In this document: piece after piece, positions 1 to 8,972 of the stretch | Layout: each line of letters starts with the position of its first letter | Position numbering within the stretch: position 1 is the stretch's first letter | DNA from: Novosphingobium capsulatum NBRC 12533 | Lineage (GTDB): Bacteria; Pseudomonadota; Alphaproteobacteria; Sphingomonadales; Sphingomonadaceae | DNA: 64,000 nt | Assembly: GCF_001598375.1 (NCBI RefSeq) | Contig: NZ_BCYV01000008.1 | Span: 289,482-353,481, forward strand | Direction of reading: 5' to 3' | Notes under the pieces: model-generated | Seen by the model: only the letters and a program-made list of their open reading frames with translations | Database searches by the model: none | What the model was told of the DNA's origin: nothing | Translations under genes and position numbers: made by a program

Positions 1-99
1 GACCACGGTCTGCCCCGGCGCATATGAATGGTAATGGCGGCGTGACGCGACTTGATCGCCCGCGCCGCCCCACCAAGCTGGATTGAACGGGGCCGCGCT

Positions 100-212
100 C
101 TAAGCCAATCCGAATTGCTGCTGCAATTCTGCCAGCAATTCCTTGTGGAAGGCGATCATCCGGTCATCGGGCTGCCATGCCGCAAAAAAGTCGAACTCCG
201 GATCGATGACAA
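100..212 (-). pseudogene. C-terminal stump of an unidentified protein
   Basis: Read on the minus strand, an open frame of about 37 codons ends at the TAG at 100-102, with a normal-looking C-terminus (…AELQQQFGLA). It has no start codon. It runs directly into the oppositely oriented SDR stump at 213-443, so both are truncated at a shared join near 212/213. I do not recognise the family. The acidic and aromatic composition (IDPEFDFFAAW) looks like real protein rather than a chance frame, but the evidence is only compositional. Confidence 0.35.
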
Positions 213-443
213 GGCATACGCGTAAATGCCGTGCTGCCCGGCGCGATCGCTACGCCGATGCTGCGCGGCGCGCTGGAGGCGAGCGGCTACACCGAAGCAG
301 AGTTTGCGCCCGCACTCAGCCTGTTCAACCGCTTTGGTCGCCCCGAGGAAGTCGCCGAAGCCAGCGCATGGCTCAGTTCGGATGCCGCCAGCTATGTCAC
401 CGGCCACAGTCTTGCGGCCGAAGCGGGCTACCTCTCGCGCTAG
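213..443 (+). pseudogene. C-terminal stump of a short-chain dehydrogenase
   Basis: The frame from 213 reads GIRVNAVLPGAIATPM, the classic SDR segment after the catalytic Tyr/Lys helix (IRVNAV.PG.I.T.M). It continues through the C-terminal GRPEEVAEASAWLSSDAASYVTG motif to TAG at 441-443. The Rossmann half, including the nucleotide-binding Gly motif and the YxxxK site, is absent, so this cannot be an active enzyme. Its 5' side is replaced by an unrelated minus-strand stump. It differs from the SDR remnants at 52.5 and 61.4 kb. Confidence 0.7.
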
Positions 444-635
444 CGCAGGCGTGATGATCAAGTCGGAGATTGGGTCCCCGCGCCGGTGCGGCCCGATGCG
501 CCATTGCGCCGACCGACACTGAAGCAAACTGCTATGCAGCCACAGAAAACTGTCAAAGCGGCTGGGTAGATTTCCGGGCGTCGCCATTGCCAAACCCGGG
601 GCCGTTCGCGGCAGGTTCAAGCCGGTAACCGGATC

Positions 636-725
636 TTTTTTTGCACCATCGCGTGAAGCCAAAGCATGGGTTGCGCGTTCGGGCACAAGACAGCAGCCAA
701 GAGCAGGAACAGCGTATGACCACCG
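636..725 (+). repeat. 90-bp dispersed repeat, copy A
   Basis: This segment aligns without gaps to 53955-54044, with 79 of 90 bases identical by eye. It starts with a run of seven T followed by GCACCATCGC and ends in GCAGGAACAGCGTATGACCACCG. In this copy the last bases are the Shine-Dalgarno (AGGA at 705-708) and first codons of poxB (ATG at 716). The 192 bases between the SDR stump and the repeat hold no gene I can support. Confidence 0.75.
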
Positions 726-2425
726 TTGCCGACGTGATCGTGAAAACACTCGAAGCGGCAGGGGTCGAGCGCTGCTATGGCATTCCTGGCGACACGCTCA
801 ACCATATCACCGATGCCATCCGGACAAGCGGGATCCGCTGGGTTCACGTCAGACACGAGGAAGCCGGCGGCTTTGCTGCCGGGGCCGATGCGATGCTGAC
901 CGGCAAACTTGCCGCCTGCGCCGGATCGTGCGGCCCGGGCAGCCTGCATTTCATCAACGGCCTGTTCGAATCCCACCGCAACCGCGCCCCGGTAGTGCTG
1001 ATCGCCAGCCAGATCGTGCGGGATGAGCTGGGCTTCGACTTTCCGCAGGAGGTCGATTTCAAGGCGGTCTACGCCTCGTGCAGCGTGTTCTGCGAGGAAA
1101 TCCGCACACCGGGACAGGCCCGGCGAATGACGGCGATGGCCGCGCAAGCGGCACTGGCCAAGCGCGGCGTCGCGGTGCTGATCGTGCCCGCCGATGTATC
1201 GAGCGCCAAGGCCGCCGACGAACCGGACTTTGCCGTGCATCGCGCCGCCCCGGTCATTCGCCCTGCGGACGCGGAACTGGATCGTCTGGCAGCGGCGCTC
1301 AACAGCGGCCGGCGGATCGCGATCTACGGCGGTTCGGGGTGTGAGCAGGCGCACGATGCGGTCGTGGCGCTGGCCGAGCGGCTGCGCGCGCCGGTGGTGC
1401 GGACATCGCGCGCCAAGGACTTTCTGGAGTACGACAATCCCTTCGATGTCGGCATGACCGGCATCTTCGGCAGTGAGGCAGGCTATCACGCGCTGGTCTC
1501 CTGCGACGTGCTGCTGCTCCTGGGCTGCGACTTTGCCTGGCGGCAGTTCTATCCCGAGAAAGCCACGATCCTGCAGGTCGACCTCGACGGCACGCACCTC
1601 GGCCGCCGGCATCCGGTCGACGTGGGGGTGGTCGGCGATATCGCGCCAACTCTTGACGCCCTGCTGCCGCGGATCACGCCGTGCGACGACAATGCCTTTC
1701 TCGACGAATGCCTCGATCATCACCGCAAGGCACAGGCAGCACAGGCAAAGCACGCCACGGTCGGCAAGGGCGGCGCGATCCATCCGCAATATCTGACGCA
1801 GACCATTTCGCGCCATGCCGCGCCAGACGCGGTGTTCACCGCCGACGGTGGCTCGCCCATGGTCTGGTCGCTGCGCCACATTGCCGCAACAGGCCAGAAC
1901 CGCACAGTGGTCAGCCTGACCCATGGCACGATGGCCAACGCCATGCCGCAGGCGCTGGGCGCCAAGGCTGCCTTCCCCGACCGGCAGGTCATTGCCCTGT
2001 CGGGCGATGGCGGCCTGGCCATGATGTTGGGAGACCTGCTGACCGCCGTGCAGGAAAAGCTGCCGATCAAGGTCGTGGTCTTCAACAACGGCGCGCTCGA
2101 CTTTGTGGAGATCGAGCAGAAGGTCGAAGGGCTGCTCGATGCCTATACCGAGCTGGTCAATCCCGACTTCGCGCGTGTTGCCGAAGCGATCGGCTTCAGC
2201 GGGCGGCGGGTCGAACGCGCAGAAGACCTCGAGGCTGCCGTCCAAGCCTGGTTGCAGGAGCCCGGACCAGCGCTGCTCGACGTTGTCACCGACCGCTACG
2301 AACTGGTCATGCCGCCGGCGGTCAAGCCGGGGCAAGTCGCGGGGATGGCGCTCTATTCCGCCAAGGCCGTGCTGGGCGGGCGCGGACGCGACGTGGTCGG
2401 GATCATCCGGAACCTGATCGCGTGA
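716..2425 (+). CDS. poxB: Pyruvate oxidase / ThDP-dependent pyruvate dehydrogenase (quinone) PoxB-like
   Basis: This 569-residue protein resembles E. coli PoxB along its whole length. PoxB is a peripheral-membrane flavoenzyme that converts pyruvate to acetate and CO2 and passes electrons to quinone. Visible landmarks are the N-terminal ThDP-activating Glu in RHEEAGGFAAGADA (about residues 47-60), CAGSCGPGSLH, EYDNPFDVGMTG in the FAD domain, and the ThDP motif starting GDGGLAMMLGD and ending VVVFNNG (about 429-458). ATG 716 is chosen because it follows AGGA at 705-708 and matches the PoxB N-terminus. The stop overlaps the GTG of the next gene (GTGA at 2422-2425), indicating translational coupling. 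Other ThDP oxidases, such as acetolactate-synthase-like enzymes, are less likely given the PoxB-specific motifs. Confidence 0.88.
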   Translation: MTTVADVIVKTLEAAGVERCYGIPGDTLNHITDAIRTSGIRWVHVRHEEAGGFAAGADAMLTGKLAACAGSCGPGSLHFINGLFESHRNRAPVVLIASQIVRDELGFDFPQEVDFKAVYASCSVFCEEIRTPGQARRMTAMAAQAALAKRGVAVLIVPADVSSAKAADEPDFAVHRAAPVIRPADAELDRLAAALNSGRRIAIYGGSGCEQAHDAVVALAERLRAPVVRTSRAKDFLEYDNPFDVGMTGIFGSEAGYHALVSCDVLLLLGCDFAWRQFYPEKATILQVDLDGTHLGRRHPVDVGVVGDIAPTLDALLPRITPCDDNAFLDECLDHHRKAQAAQAKHATVGKGGAIHPQYLTQTISRHAAPDAVFTADGGSPMVWSLRHIAATGQNRTVVSLTHGTMANAMPQALGAKAAFPDRQVIALSGDGGLAMMLGDLLTAVQEKLPIKVVVFNNGALDFVEIEQKVEGLLDAYTELVNPDFARVAEAIGFSGRRVERAEDLEAAVQAWLQEPGPALLDVVTDRYELVMPPAVKPGQVAGMALYSAKAVLGGRGRDVVGIIRNLIA

Positions 2426-4059
2426 GCGGGCGCCCTACCCTCACCCAGGCGCTGTGGCGCGATCATGCGCTGTCGCGCAACGTGCTGCTGTTCGGGGCGC
2501 TGGCCGGTACCATCGGGACGATTGCGGTAGGCTGGGACCATCCGCGCGCGTGGTGGCTGCTGTTGCTGTTCTTGCCCTTGTTGCTGATCACGGTGATCGA
2601 CCTCGCGCAGACCCACCATTCGCTGCGCCGCAACTACCCAGGCTCTGCCCGCCTGCGCTGGTTCTTCGAATGGCTGCGCCCGTTCCTGCGCTCCTACATC
2701 GTCGAAAGCGATCTGGATGGGCGGCCCTTCAGCCATGACGAGCGCGCCCTGGTCTATGCCAGAGCCAAGGGCGATGTATCGACCCATCCGTTCGGCACCG
2801 AACTCGACGTCTATTCCGAGGAATACGAGTGGCTGGCCCACTCGATCGCGCCGACCCGCAATGCCGAACGCTATACGCGCGTGACCGTCGGCACGGACCA
2901 GTGCAGCAGGCCCTACCAGGCGGCGCGGCTCAACATTTCCGCCATGAGTTTCGGCGCGCTCAGCGCCAATGCGATCGAAGCGCTCAATCTGGGCGCCAGG
3001 ATCGGTGGCTTCTATCATGACACCGGTGAAGGCGGCCTGTCTCCCTACCATCTCAAGCATGGCGGCGACGTCGTGTGGGAGATCGGTTCGGGCTATTTCG
3101 GCTGCCGCGACGCCAAGGGCGATTTCCATCCCGAGCATTTTCGCGAGCGCGCCGGCCATGATGCGGTCGTGATGACCGAGATCAAGCTCAGCCAAGGCGC
3201 CAAGCCCGGGCACGGCGGCTTACTGCCCGGAGCCAAGGTCACAGCGGAAATCGCGAAAATCCGCGATGTTCCCGAAGGCGAGGATTGTCTTTCGCCGGCC
3301 TATCACACGGCCTTTTCGACCCCGCGTGGCCTGCTTGAATTCGCCGCCCGGATGCGGGACCTGTCGGGTGGCAAGCCAGTCGGCATCAAGCTGTGTGTCG
3401 GCTATCCGCACGAGTTGTTCGCGGTGGTCAAGGCCATGGTCGAGACGGAGATACTGCTCGATTTCATCGTCATCGACGGGGCCGAAGGGGGCACCGGCGC
3501 GGCCCCGACCGAACTGTCCGATCGCGTGGGCATGCCCCTGCGCGAAGGGCTGATGCTGGCCCGCAATGCCCTGGTCGGCACCAACCTGAAGGGCCGCGTC
3601 AAGCTGGCCGCATCGGGCAAGGTCAACTCCGGCGCGGCCATCGCGATGAACGCGGCGCTGGGCGCAGACTGGTGCAACGCGGCCCGACCGTTCATGTTCT
3701 CGCTCGGCTGCGTCCAATCGCTGCGCTGCCACACCGATACGTGCCCGACGGGCATCGCGACCCAGTCACTGGCCCGCCAACGCGGGCTCGTCGTGCCGGA
3801 AAAGGCCAAACGCGTCGCCCGGTTCCAAAAAGCCACGCTCGACGCCTTGCACGATATCGTGGTGGCAGCCGGCCTGAACACGCCGGACGAATTTACCCCC
3901 GACAGCCTGCGCCAGAGGATCAACGCCTCGGAAATGCGCTCGTTCGACGAACTCTACCCGTTCGTGGCACCGGGTGAGTTGCTCGACGGCGCGCGGGATC
4001 CGCACCTTGCGGCATGGTGGCGCCAGGCCGACCCCGAAAGCTTTGCCAGACGCGCATGA
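2422..4059 (+). CDS. FMN-binding glutamate-synthase-domain membrane protein
   Basis: This 545-residue protein has two hydrophobic N-terminal helices (about residues 17-58) followed by a GltS-type FMN/TIM-barrel domain (Pfam Glu_synthase family). It shows the barrel strands ISAMSFGALS and DGAEGGTGAAP and the 3Fe-4S cysteine pattern C-x5-C-x4-C at residues 430, 436 and 441 (CVQSLRCHTDTCPTG). It lacks the amidotransferase and central domains of true glutamate synthase large subunits, so it is one of the stand-alone FMN-binding glutamate-synthase family proteins whose substrate is not firmly known. It starts with a GTG inside the poxB stop, so the two are coupled; a shared redox role is an inference. 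Confidence 0.85.
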   Translation: MSGRPTLTQALWRDHALSRNVLLFGALAGTIGTIAVGWDHPRAWWLLLLFLPLLLITVIDLAQTHHSLRRNYPGSARLRWFFEWLRPFLRSYIVESDLDGRPFSHDERALVYARAKGDVSTHPFGTELDVYSEEYEWLAHSIAPTRNAERYTRVTVGTDQCSRPYQAARLNISAMSFGALSANAIEALNLGARIGGFYHDTGEGGLSPYHLKHGGDVVWEIGSGYFGCRDAKGDFHPEHFRERAGHDAVVMTEIKLSQGAKPGHGGLLPGAKVTAEIAKIRDVPEGEDCLSPAYHTAFSTPRGLLEFAARMRDLSGGKPVGIKLCVGYPHELFAVVKAMVETEILLDFIVIDGAEGGTGAAPTELSDRVGMPLREGLMLARNALVGTNLKGRVKLAASGKVNSGAAIAMNAALGADWCNAARPFMFSLGCVQSLRCHTDTCPTGIATQSLARQRGLVVPEKAKRVARFQKATLDALHDIVVAAGLNTPDEFTPDSLRQRINASEMRSFDELYPFVAPGELLDGARDPHLAAWWRQADPESFARRA

Positions 4060-4278
4060 CGCCGTACCGACAGCACGTCGATCTTATACACTGCAGTGAG
4101 AGGATCGGGGCTGGGACACGCTCTGGGCCGAGAACGCCCCGGCCATCATCTGCATCGCGGCTACTGTCCTCCACTCACCCCGGATAGCCAATGGAAAACA
4201 ACAGGTCAGACCTCGCACGTTCAGGAATACTGGACTAACGAGAGCGAGGCGCACGACCACGAGGCGAGAGGATTGCAG

Positions 4279-7200
4279 ATGAACCCGATGAGCGAGACCA
4301 TTCTGGCCGCGGCACAAGAGGTTACCGCGCCCACGGTCTTTGCGCCCATCGCCCCCACGCCCGCGCTGCGTGAGGAAGAGCCTTACGCGCGCGACGAATT
4401 GCTCCACGAGATTTTTGAGGCGAGCTATCTGCGCCACACGGCGCGCTGCGCTGTGCGTAAACTGGGCAACGACCCGGAGAGCAGCCGGAAGACCGAGCTG
4501 ACCTATGCCGAGCTGCGCCGCCGCGCTCTGCGCTTTGCCCGGCAGTTGCGCGCAATGGGCATCAAGCGCGGCGATCGGGTGGTCATCTGCCTGCCGCGCA
4601 GCCTCGATCAATACATGGCCATCCTCGGGGTCTTGTGGGCCGGTGGTTGCTACGTGCCGGTTGACTGGACCTATCCGCAGGACCGTATCGACTACATCGT
4701 GGAAGACAGCCAGGCGGTGCTGGTCGTCACCGAAAGCGAGCGCGCCGGGGCCATGACGGTCGCCACACTGGTGGTCGACGAGGCGCTGGGCGATCTGGCC
4801 GCGCTCGACGCCGTCGGCATCGAACGCGCAGAAACCGGCGCTACCCCGCACGACCTGGCCTATATCATCTATACGTCGGGCACGACCGGCCGGCCCAAGG
4901 GCGTGATGATCACCCATGCCAATGCCTGCCATCTGGTGCGCAGCGAAAGCGCCATTCTGGCCCTTTCGCCCGAGGACAAGGTATTCGGCGGCTTCAGTCT
5001 TGCCTTCGACATGTCGGTCGAAACCATGTGGAGCGCCTTTTTCGTCGGCGCCGAACTGTTGGTGGCCGATGAAGCACTGGCCAAGGCCGGGCCGGATATC
5101 GCGATCGTGCTGGCGCGCGAAGGCGTCACGGTGTGGCACGTCGTGCCCTCGCTGCTTACTCTGGTTGAAACACCCATTCCGGCCCTGCGCCTGCTTAACC
5201 TGGGCGGAGAAGCGTGCCCGCCCGATCTGGTCGAGCGGTGGTCGCGTCCGGGCCTGCGCATGCTCAATACCTATGGCCCCACCGAAACCACGGTGACCGC
5301 GACATGGACCGAGGTACAGCCGGGCCGCCGCGTCACCATCGGCCGGCCCCTGCCGGGCTATACCGCGTGGATCGTCGACGAGAACCTGTGGCCAGTTGCC
5401 GCTGGCGCCGAGGGTGAACTGGTCATCGGGGGGCCCGGCGTGGGACCAGGCTATGTCGGCCGCCCCGATCTAACCGCCGAAAAGTTCGTCCACACCCCCT
5501 TTGACGGGCCCGATGGCAAGAAAGCCCTGATCTATCGTTCGGGCGATCTTGTGCGGCTCGATGCCGTGGGAGACATCGACTTTATCGGGCGCATCGATAC
5601 CCAGGTGAAAATCCGTGGCTTCCGCGTCGAACTCGGCGAGATCGAGGCGGTCATCGCCGAGGACCGGGCCATCGCGCAGGCGGTTGTCCATCTGTTCAAG
5701 GACGAGGATGGCGCGGAATTTCTCGCCGCTTTCCTGGTCGCCCGTGCTGGTGCCGAGATTGATCTCGATGCGGCGCGCACGCGCGTGCGTGAGCGCCTGC
5801 CCAATTACATGCGCCCCGCCGCCTATCAGGTGCACGATGCGCTGCCCACCCTGCCCGCCTCGGGCAAGGTCGATCGCAAGGCGCTGGTGCGCCCCGCCGT
5901 GTCGCAGGCCGAGGACCGCGACGTCACCGCGCCTGCCACGCCGATGGAAGAACTGCTTCACGCCATCTGGTCGGAAGCCTTCGCGCCGCAGAAAATCTCG
6001 GTCACCGATGACCTGTTCGAGGATCTTGGCGGCCATTCGCTCAAGGCGGCCCGGCTGGTGTCGGCACTGCGGAAGGCACCGGGCCTGACGGGGGTGTCCA
6101 TACAGGATCTCTACGCGGCGCCGACTATCCGCGGGCTGGCCCAAAGGCTGGGCGACACGGCCCCGATATCCAGCCAGGAGGAACAACCCTTTCACCACAC
6201 GCCAGCGCTGCACCGCTGGCTCTGCTGGGCGGCACAGACCATCGCCTTGCTGCCGATCTATACGGTGGCCGGGCTGCAATGGTTCTTCCCCTATCTGGCC
6301 TATACCCATCTCTCGGGCAACATGAGCCGCTTGAGCGCCTTGATGCTCAGTGGTTTCAGCTTCCTGTTGATCCCGCCGCTGGCCATGCTCGCCTCGATTG
6401 TGGTCAAATGGCTGGTGATCGGCCGCTATCGCGCGGGGGATTATCCGCTGTGGGGCGCCTATTATTTCCGCTGGTGGTTCGTGCGGCGGTTTTCCGAAGT
6501 GATTGCAACGCCTTATCTGGCCGGCACACCCATGCTGCGGTTCTATTATCGCATGCTGGGCGCAAAAGTCGGCCGGCGGGTCTTCATTGGCCGAGGCCCG
6601 ATCGATGTCGCCGACCTGGTCACGTTGGGCGACGATGCCGTGGTCAGCGACCAGGCCATGTTGGCAACCAGCGCGGTCGAGCGGGGCATGCTGCGGCTGG
6701 GATCAGCCACTCTGGGCAAAGGGGCAACGGTAGGCTCGATGGCGGTGGTCGGGCGCAATGCCGCGCTGGGCGATGGCGCGGTTCTCGATGACCTCTCCTC
6801 GCTGGCCGCCGGCGTCACCATCCCTGCGGGCGAGCGCTGGAACGGCTCTCCGGCCACTTGCGTGGCAACGGGGGTTGAACACCATATCGACAATGGCGCC
6901 AGCCCGATGCGTCGGGTGCTGAGCGGCCTTGCCTTGGCGCTGGCCGCCTTCATCCTGCCCATCGTCGCCATTCTGCCCATCGCGCCCGGCCTCATCGCCA
7001 TGATCGAGATTGACTGGAACACGCAAGGGTACACCTATCTGCTGCTCGCACCCTTGTTGGCCATCACCTATGTGGTGCTGATGTGCGTTCTGACGATTGC
7101 GGCCAAATGGCTGCTGCTCGGCAAAGTGAAGCCGGGGCGCTATTCGATCTACAGCTGGTTCTATGTGCGCTTCTGGTTCGTCCAGCAGATCAACGGGCTC

Positions 7201-8310
7201 GCACTCCAACTCCTCCACCCGATTTATGCGACGCTCTATGTGGCGCCCTGGTATCGCGGGCTGGGCGTGAAGGTGGGTGCCCGCGCCGAAATCTCCACCG
7301 CAGCCGCCATCGTGCCCGATCTGGTCGATATCGGCCCGGAAAGCTTCATTGCCGATGCGGTGCTGTTCGGCGCGGCCCGCGTGGCGCCGGGGGTGATCGA
7401 AATGGCCCATACCCGGATTGGCAGACGCTCGTTCATCGGCAATTCGGCGGTGCTGCCCAATGGGACCACGATTGGCGACAATGTGCTGATTGGCGTGCTA
7501 TCGGCCCCGCCCCGCGATGGCGCTGCCGCCAGCCCTGATGGGACCTGGTTCGGCTCCCCGCCGATCTCGCTGCCGGTGCGCCAGACGGTGGGCATGTTCG
7601 ACGAGGGTGCCCGCTTCAAGCCCGGCCCCAGGCTGATCGCCACGCGCCTCTCGATCGAAGCGGTGCGCGTCATCCTCTCGCTCACGCTCTTCCTCACCTT
7701 CTTCGACATCCTGCTGTCCCTGGTTGGCGACCTCGACGATCTGGCTCATGGCGGGCAGTTGATCCTGATGGCGTTCCCCATCCTCTATGTCGGATTTGCG
7801 CTGGCCTGCGGTCTGTCGGTGGTGCTGCTCAAATGGCTGGTGATGGGCCGCTACAAGCCCACCACCCAGCCGTTGTGGAGCACCTTTGTCTGGCGCACCG
7901 AACTGGTGACGGCGACCTATGAAAACCTGGCCGTCAGCAATCTGCTGGAACCTCTGCGTGGCACGCCATGGCTTCCGGCTTATCTGCGTCTGATGGGCTG
8001 CCGCATCGGCAAGCGCTGTTACATGGACACTACCGATGTGACCGAATACGATCTGGTCGACATTGGCGATGATGTGGCGCTCAACGATTTTGCTGGCCTG
8101 CAAACCCATCTTTTCGAGGACCGGGTGATGAAGGTCAGCGGCGTGACGGTGGGCGACCGGGCGACGATCGGCTCCTATGCCATCGTGCTGTATGACGCGG
8201 AGATTGGCGCTGATGCGCAGCTGGGCGATCTGTCCGTGGTAATGAAGGGCGAAAGCCTGCCGGCCGGCACCTCCTGGGAAGGCTCACCGGCGCGGTTGGC
8301 GCAGGGGTAG
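4279..8310 (+). CDS. Pls/PosA-family single-module NRPS (A-T-membrane/tandem domains)
   Basis: This 1343-residue protein has an adenylation domain at about residues 40-540: A3 YIIYTSGTTGRPKG near 195, A5 NTYGPTET near 329, A7 YRSGDLVR near 419, A10 LPASGKVDRKAL near 530. A carrier domain follows, with its phosphopantetheine Ser in DLGGHSLKAARL near 586. The last 700 residues hold three repeats of transmembrane helices plus a left-handed beta-helix-like segment; compare KWLVIGRYRAGDYPLWG, KWLLLGKVKPGRYSIYS and KWLVMGRYKPTTQPLWS. This is the architecture of epsilon-poly-lysine synthetase (Pls) and PosA-type enzymes, which join amino acids iteratively at the membrane without condensation or thioesterase domains. 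The substrate cannot be read safely; the alpha-amino-binding Asp is present (FDMSVETMW). ATG 4279 follows AGAGG. A 10-bp palindrome (CACTGCAGTG, 4089-4098) lies in the 219-base leader. Confidence 0.85.
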   Translation: MNPMSETILAAAQEVTAPTVFAPIAPTPALREEEPYARDELLHEIFEASYLRHTARCAVRKLGNDPESSRKTELTYAELRRRALRFARQLRAMGIKRGDRVVICLPRSLDQYMAILGVLWAGGCYVPVDWTYPQDRIDYIVEDSQAVLVVTESERAGAMTVATLVVDEALGDLAALDAVGIERAETGATPHDLAYIIYTSGTTGRPKGVMITHANACHLVRSESAILALSPEDKVFGGFSLAFDMSVETMWSAFFVGAELLVADEALAKAGPDIAIVLAREGVTVWHVVPSLLTLVETPIPALRLLNLGGEACPPDLVERWSRPGLRMLNTYGPTETTVTATWTEVQPGRRVTIGRPLPGYTAWIVDENLWPVAAGAEGELVIGGPGVGPGYVGRPDLTAEKFVHTPFDGPDGKKALIYRSGDLVRLDAVGDIDFIGRIDTQVKIRGFRVELGEIEAVIAEDRAIAQAVVHLFKDEDGAEFLAAFLVARAGAEIDLDAARTRVRERLPNYMRPAAYQVHDALPTLPASGKVDRKALVRPAVSQAEDRDVTAPATPMEELLHAIWSEAFAPQKISVTDDLFEDLGGHSLKAARLVSALRKAPGLTGVSIQDLYAAPTIRGLAQRLGDTAPISSQEEQPFHHTPALHRWLCWAAQTIALLPIYTVAGLQWFFPYLAYTHLSGNMSRLSALMLSGFSFLLIPPLAMLASIVVKWLVIGRYRAGDYPLWGAYYFRWWFVRRFSEVIATPYLAGTPMLRFYYRMLGAKVGRRVFIGRGPIDVADLVTLGDDAVVSDQAMLATSAVERGMLRLGSATLGKGATVGSMAVVGRNAALGDGAVLDDLSSLAAGVTIPAGERWNGSPATCVATGVEHHIDNGASPMRRVLSGLALALAAFILPIVAILPIAPGLIAMIEIDWNTQGYTYLLLAPLLAITYVVLMCVLTIAAKWLLLGKVKPGRYSIYSWFYVRFWFVQQINGLALQLLHPIYATLYVAPWYRGLGVKVGARAEISTAAAIVPDLVDIGPESFIADAVLFGAARVAPGVIEMAHTRIGRRSFIGNSAVLPNGTTIGDNVLIGVLSAPPRDGAAASPDGTWFGSPPISLPVRQTVGMFDEGARFKPGPRLIATRLSIEAVRVILSLTLFLTFFDILLSLVGDLDDLAHGGQLILMAFPILYVGFALACGLSVVLLKWLVMGRYKPTTQPLWSTFVWRTELVTATYENLAVSNLLEPLRGTPWLPAYLRLMGCRIGKRCYMDTTDVTEYDLVDIGDDVALNDFAGLQTHLFEDRVMKVSGVTVGDRATIGSYAIVLYDAEIGADAQLGDLSVVMKGESLPAGTSWEGSPARLAQG

Positions 8311-8972
8311 TGCACGCCCCGGTCTGGCACACCGGAGCCCTGCCGCGCCGGTTCGCCGTTGGCGACGCACCTTTCGCCTGGGTGGTGCGGCTCGACAATC
8401 CAGTCGTGGAGACCATGGCGCGGCAGGCGCCCTTGCGCTCCAGTGATCTGGCAGACTTGGCGTGCCGCCCACAGGCCGGCATGCGCAGCCTGCGGCGACA
8501 ATTGACCAAGGTGCTGATTGCGCTGGCCAGCGGAGCGCATCCTGACAGCATTTCGATAGAGAGGCTTCCTGCAGGCGCCTTGCGGGTCACTGCGCCCGAA
8601 GGCTGGCATGTCAGCGTCGCAGGCCACTGGCCTCATGCCGCCATAGCCATCGCCCGCTGTCCCCTGGGGGTGGACATCGAACCGATCGGGGCACTCCCGC
8701 CGCCACCTGATGCACTGACCATCGGCGAAAGGCATCAACTGCGCCAGGGCACAGCGCAAGATGCCTTGCGCCGATGGACGGCCAAGGAAGCCCACGCCAA
8801 AGCCTGGGGCGTCGCGGCGCAAATTGATCCCGCCCATATCCACACCTGCGTCAACGGCAATCAGCTAACCGCCATGTCGGGGGAGGGCCGGACCTTGTGT
8901 GATCTGGCAAACCTTGGAGGCCTGCTGGCCGCCCTGGCCCGGCCGGTTTGGTGTGGCAGATCAAACACATAA
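8310..8972 (+). CDS. 4'-phosphopantetheinyl transferase, Sfp type
   Basis: This 220-residue enzyme is expected to transfer phosphopantetheine from CoA to the carrier-domain serine of the NRPS just upstream. The metal-binding motif GVDIEPI (about residues 119-125) and the WTAKEAHAKAWG motif (about 155-166) are both present in the usual order. The start is a GTG whose first base is the last base of the NRPS stop (TAGTG at 8308-8312), so translation is coupled and the pair is self-sufficient. The N-terminal region carries SLRRQLTKVLIA, matching the CoA-binding part of the family. Confidence 0.85.
   Translation: MHAPVWHTGALPRRFAVGDAPFAWVVRLDNPVVETMARQAPLRSSDLADLACRPQAGMRSLRRQLTKVLIALASGAHPDSISIERLPAGALRVTAPEGWHVSVAGHWPHAAIAIARCPLGVDIEPIGALPPPPDALTIGERHQLRQGTAQDALRRWTAKEAHAKAWGVAAQIDPAHIHTCVNGNQLTAMSGEGRTLCDLANLGGLLAALARPVWCGRSNT

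Noticed and set aside
617..2335. A 572-codon open frame on the minus strand across poxB
   Set aside because: It is antisense to a clearly recognisable pyruvate oxidase and has the His/Arg/Gly-rich composition typical of GC-rich mirror frames.
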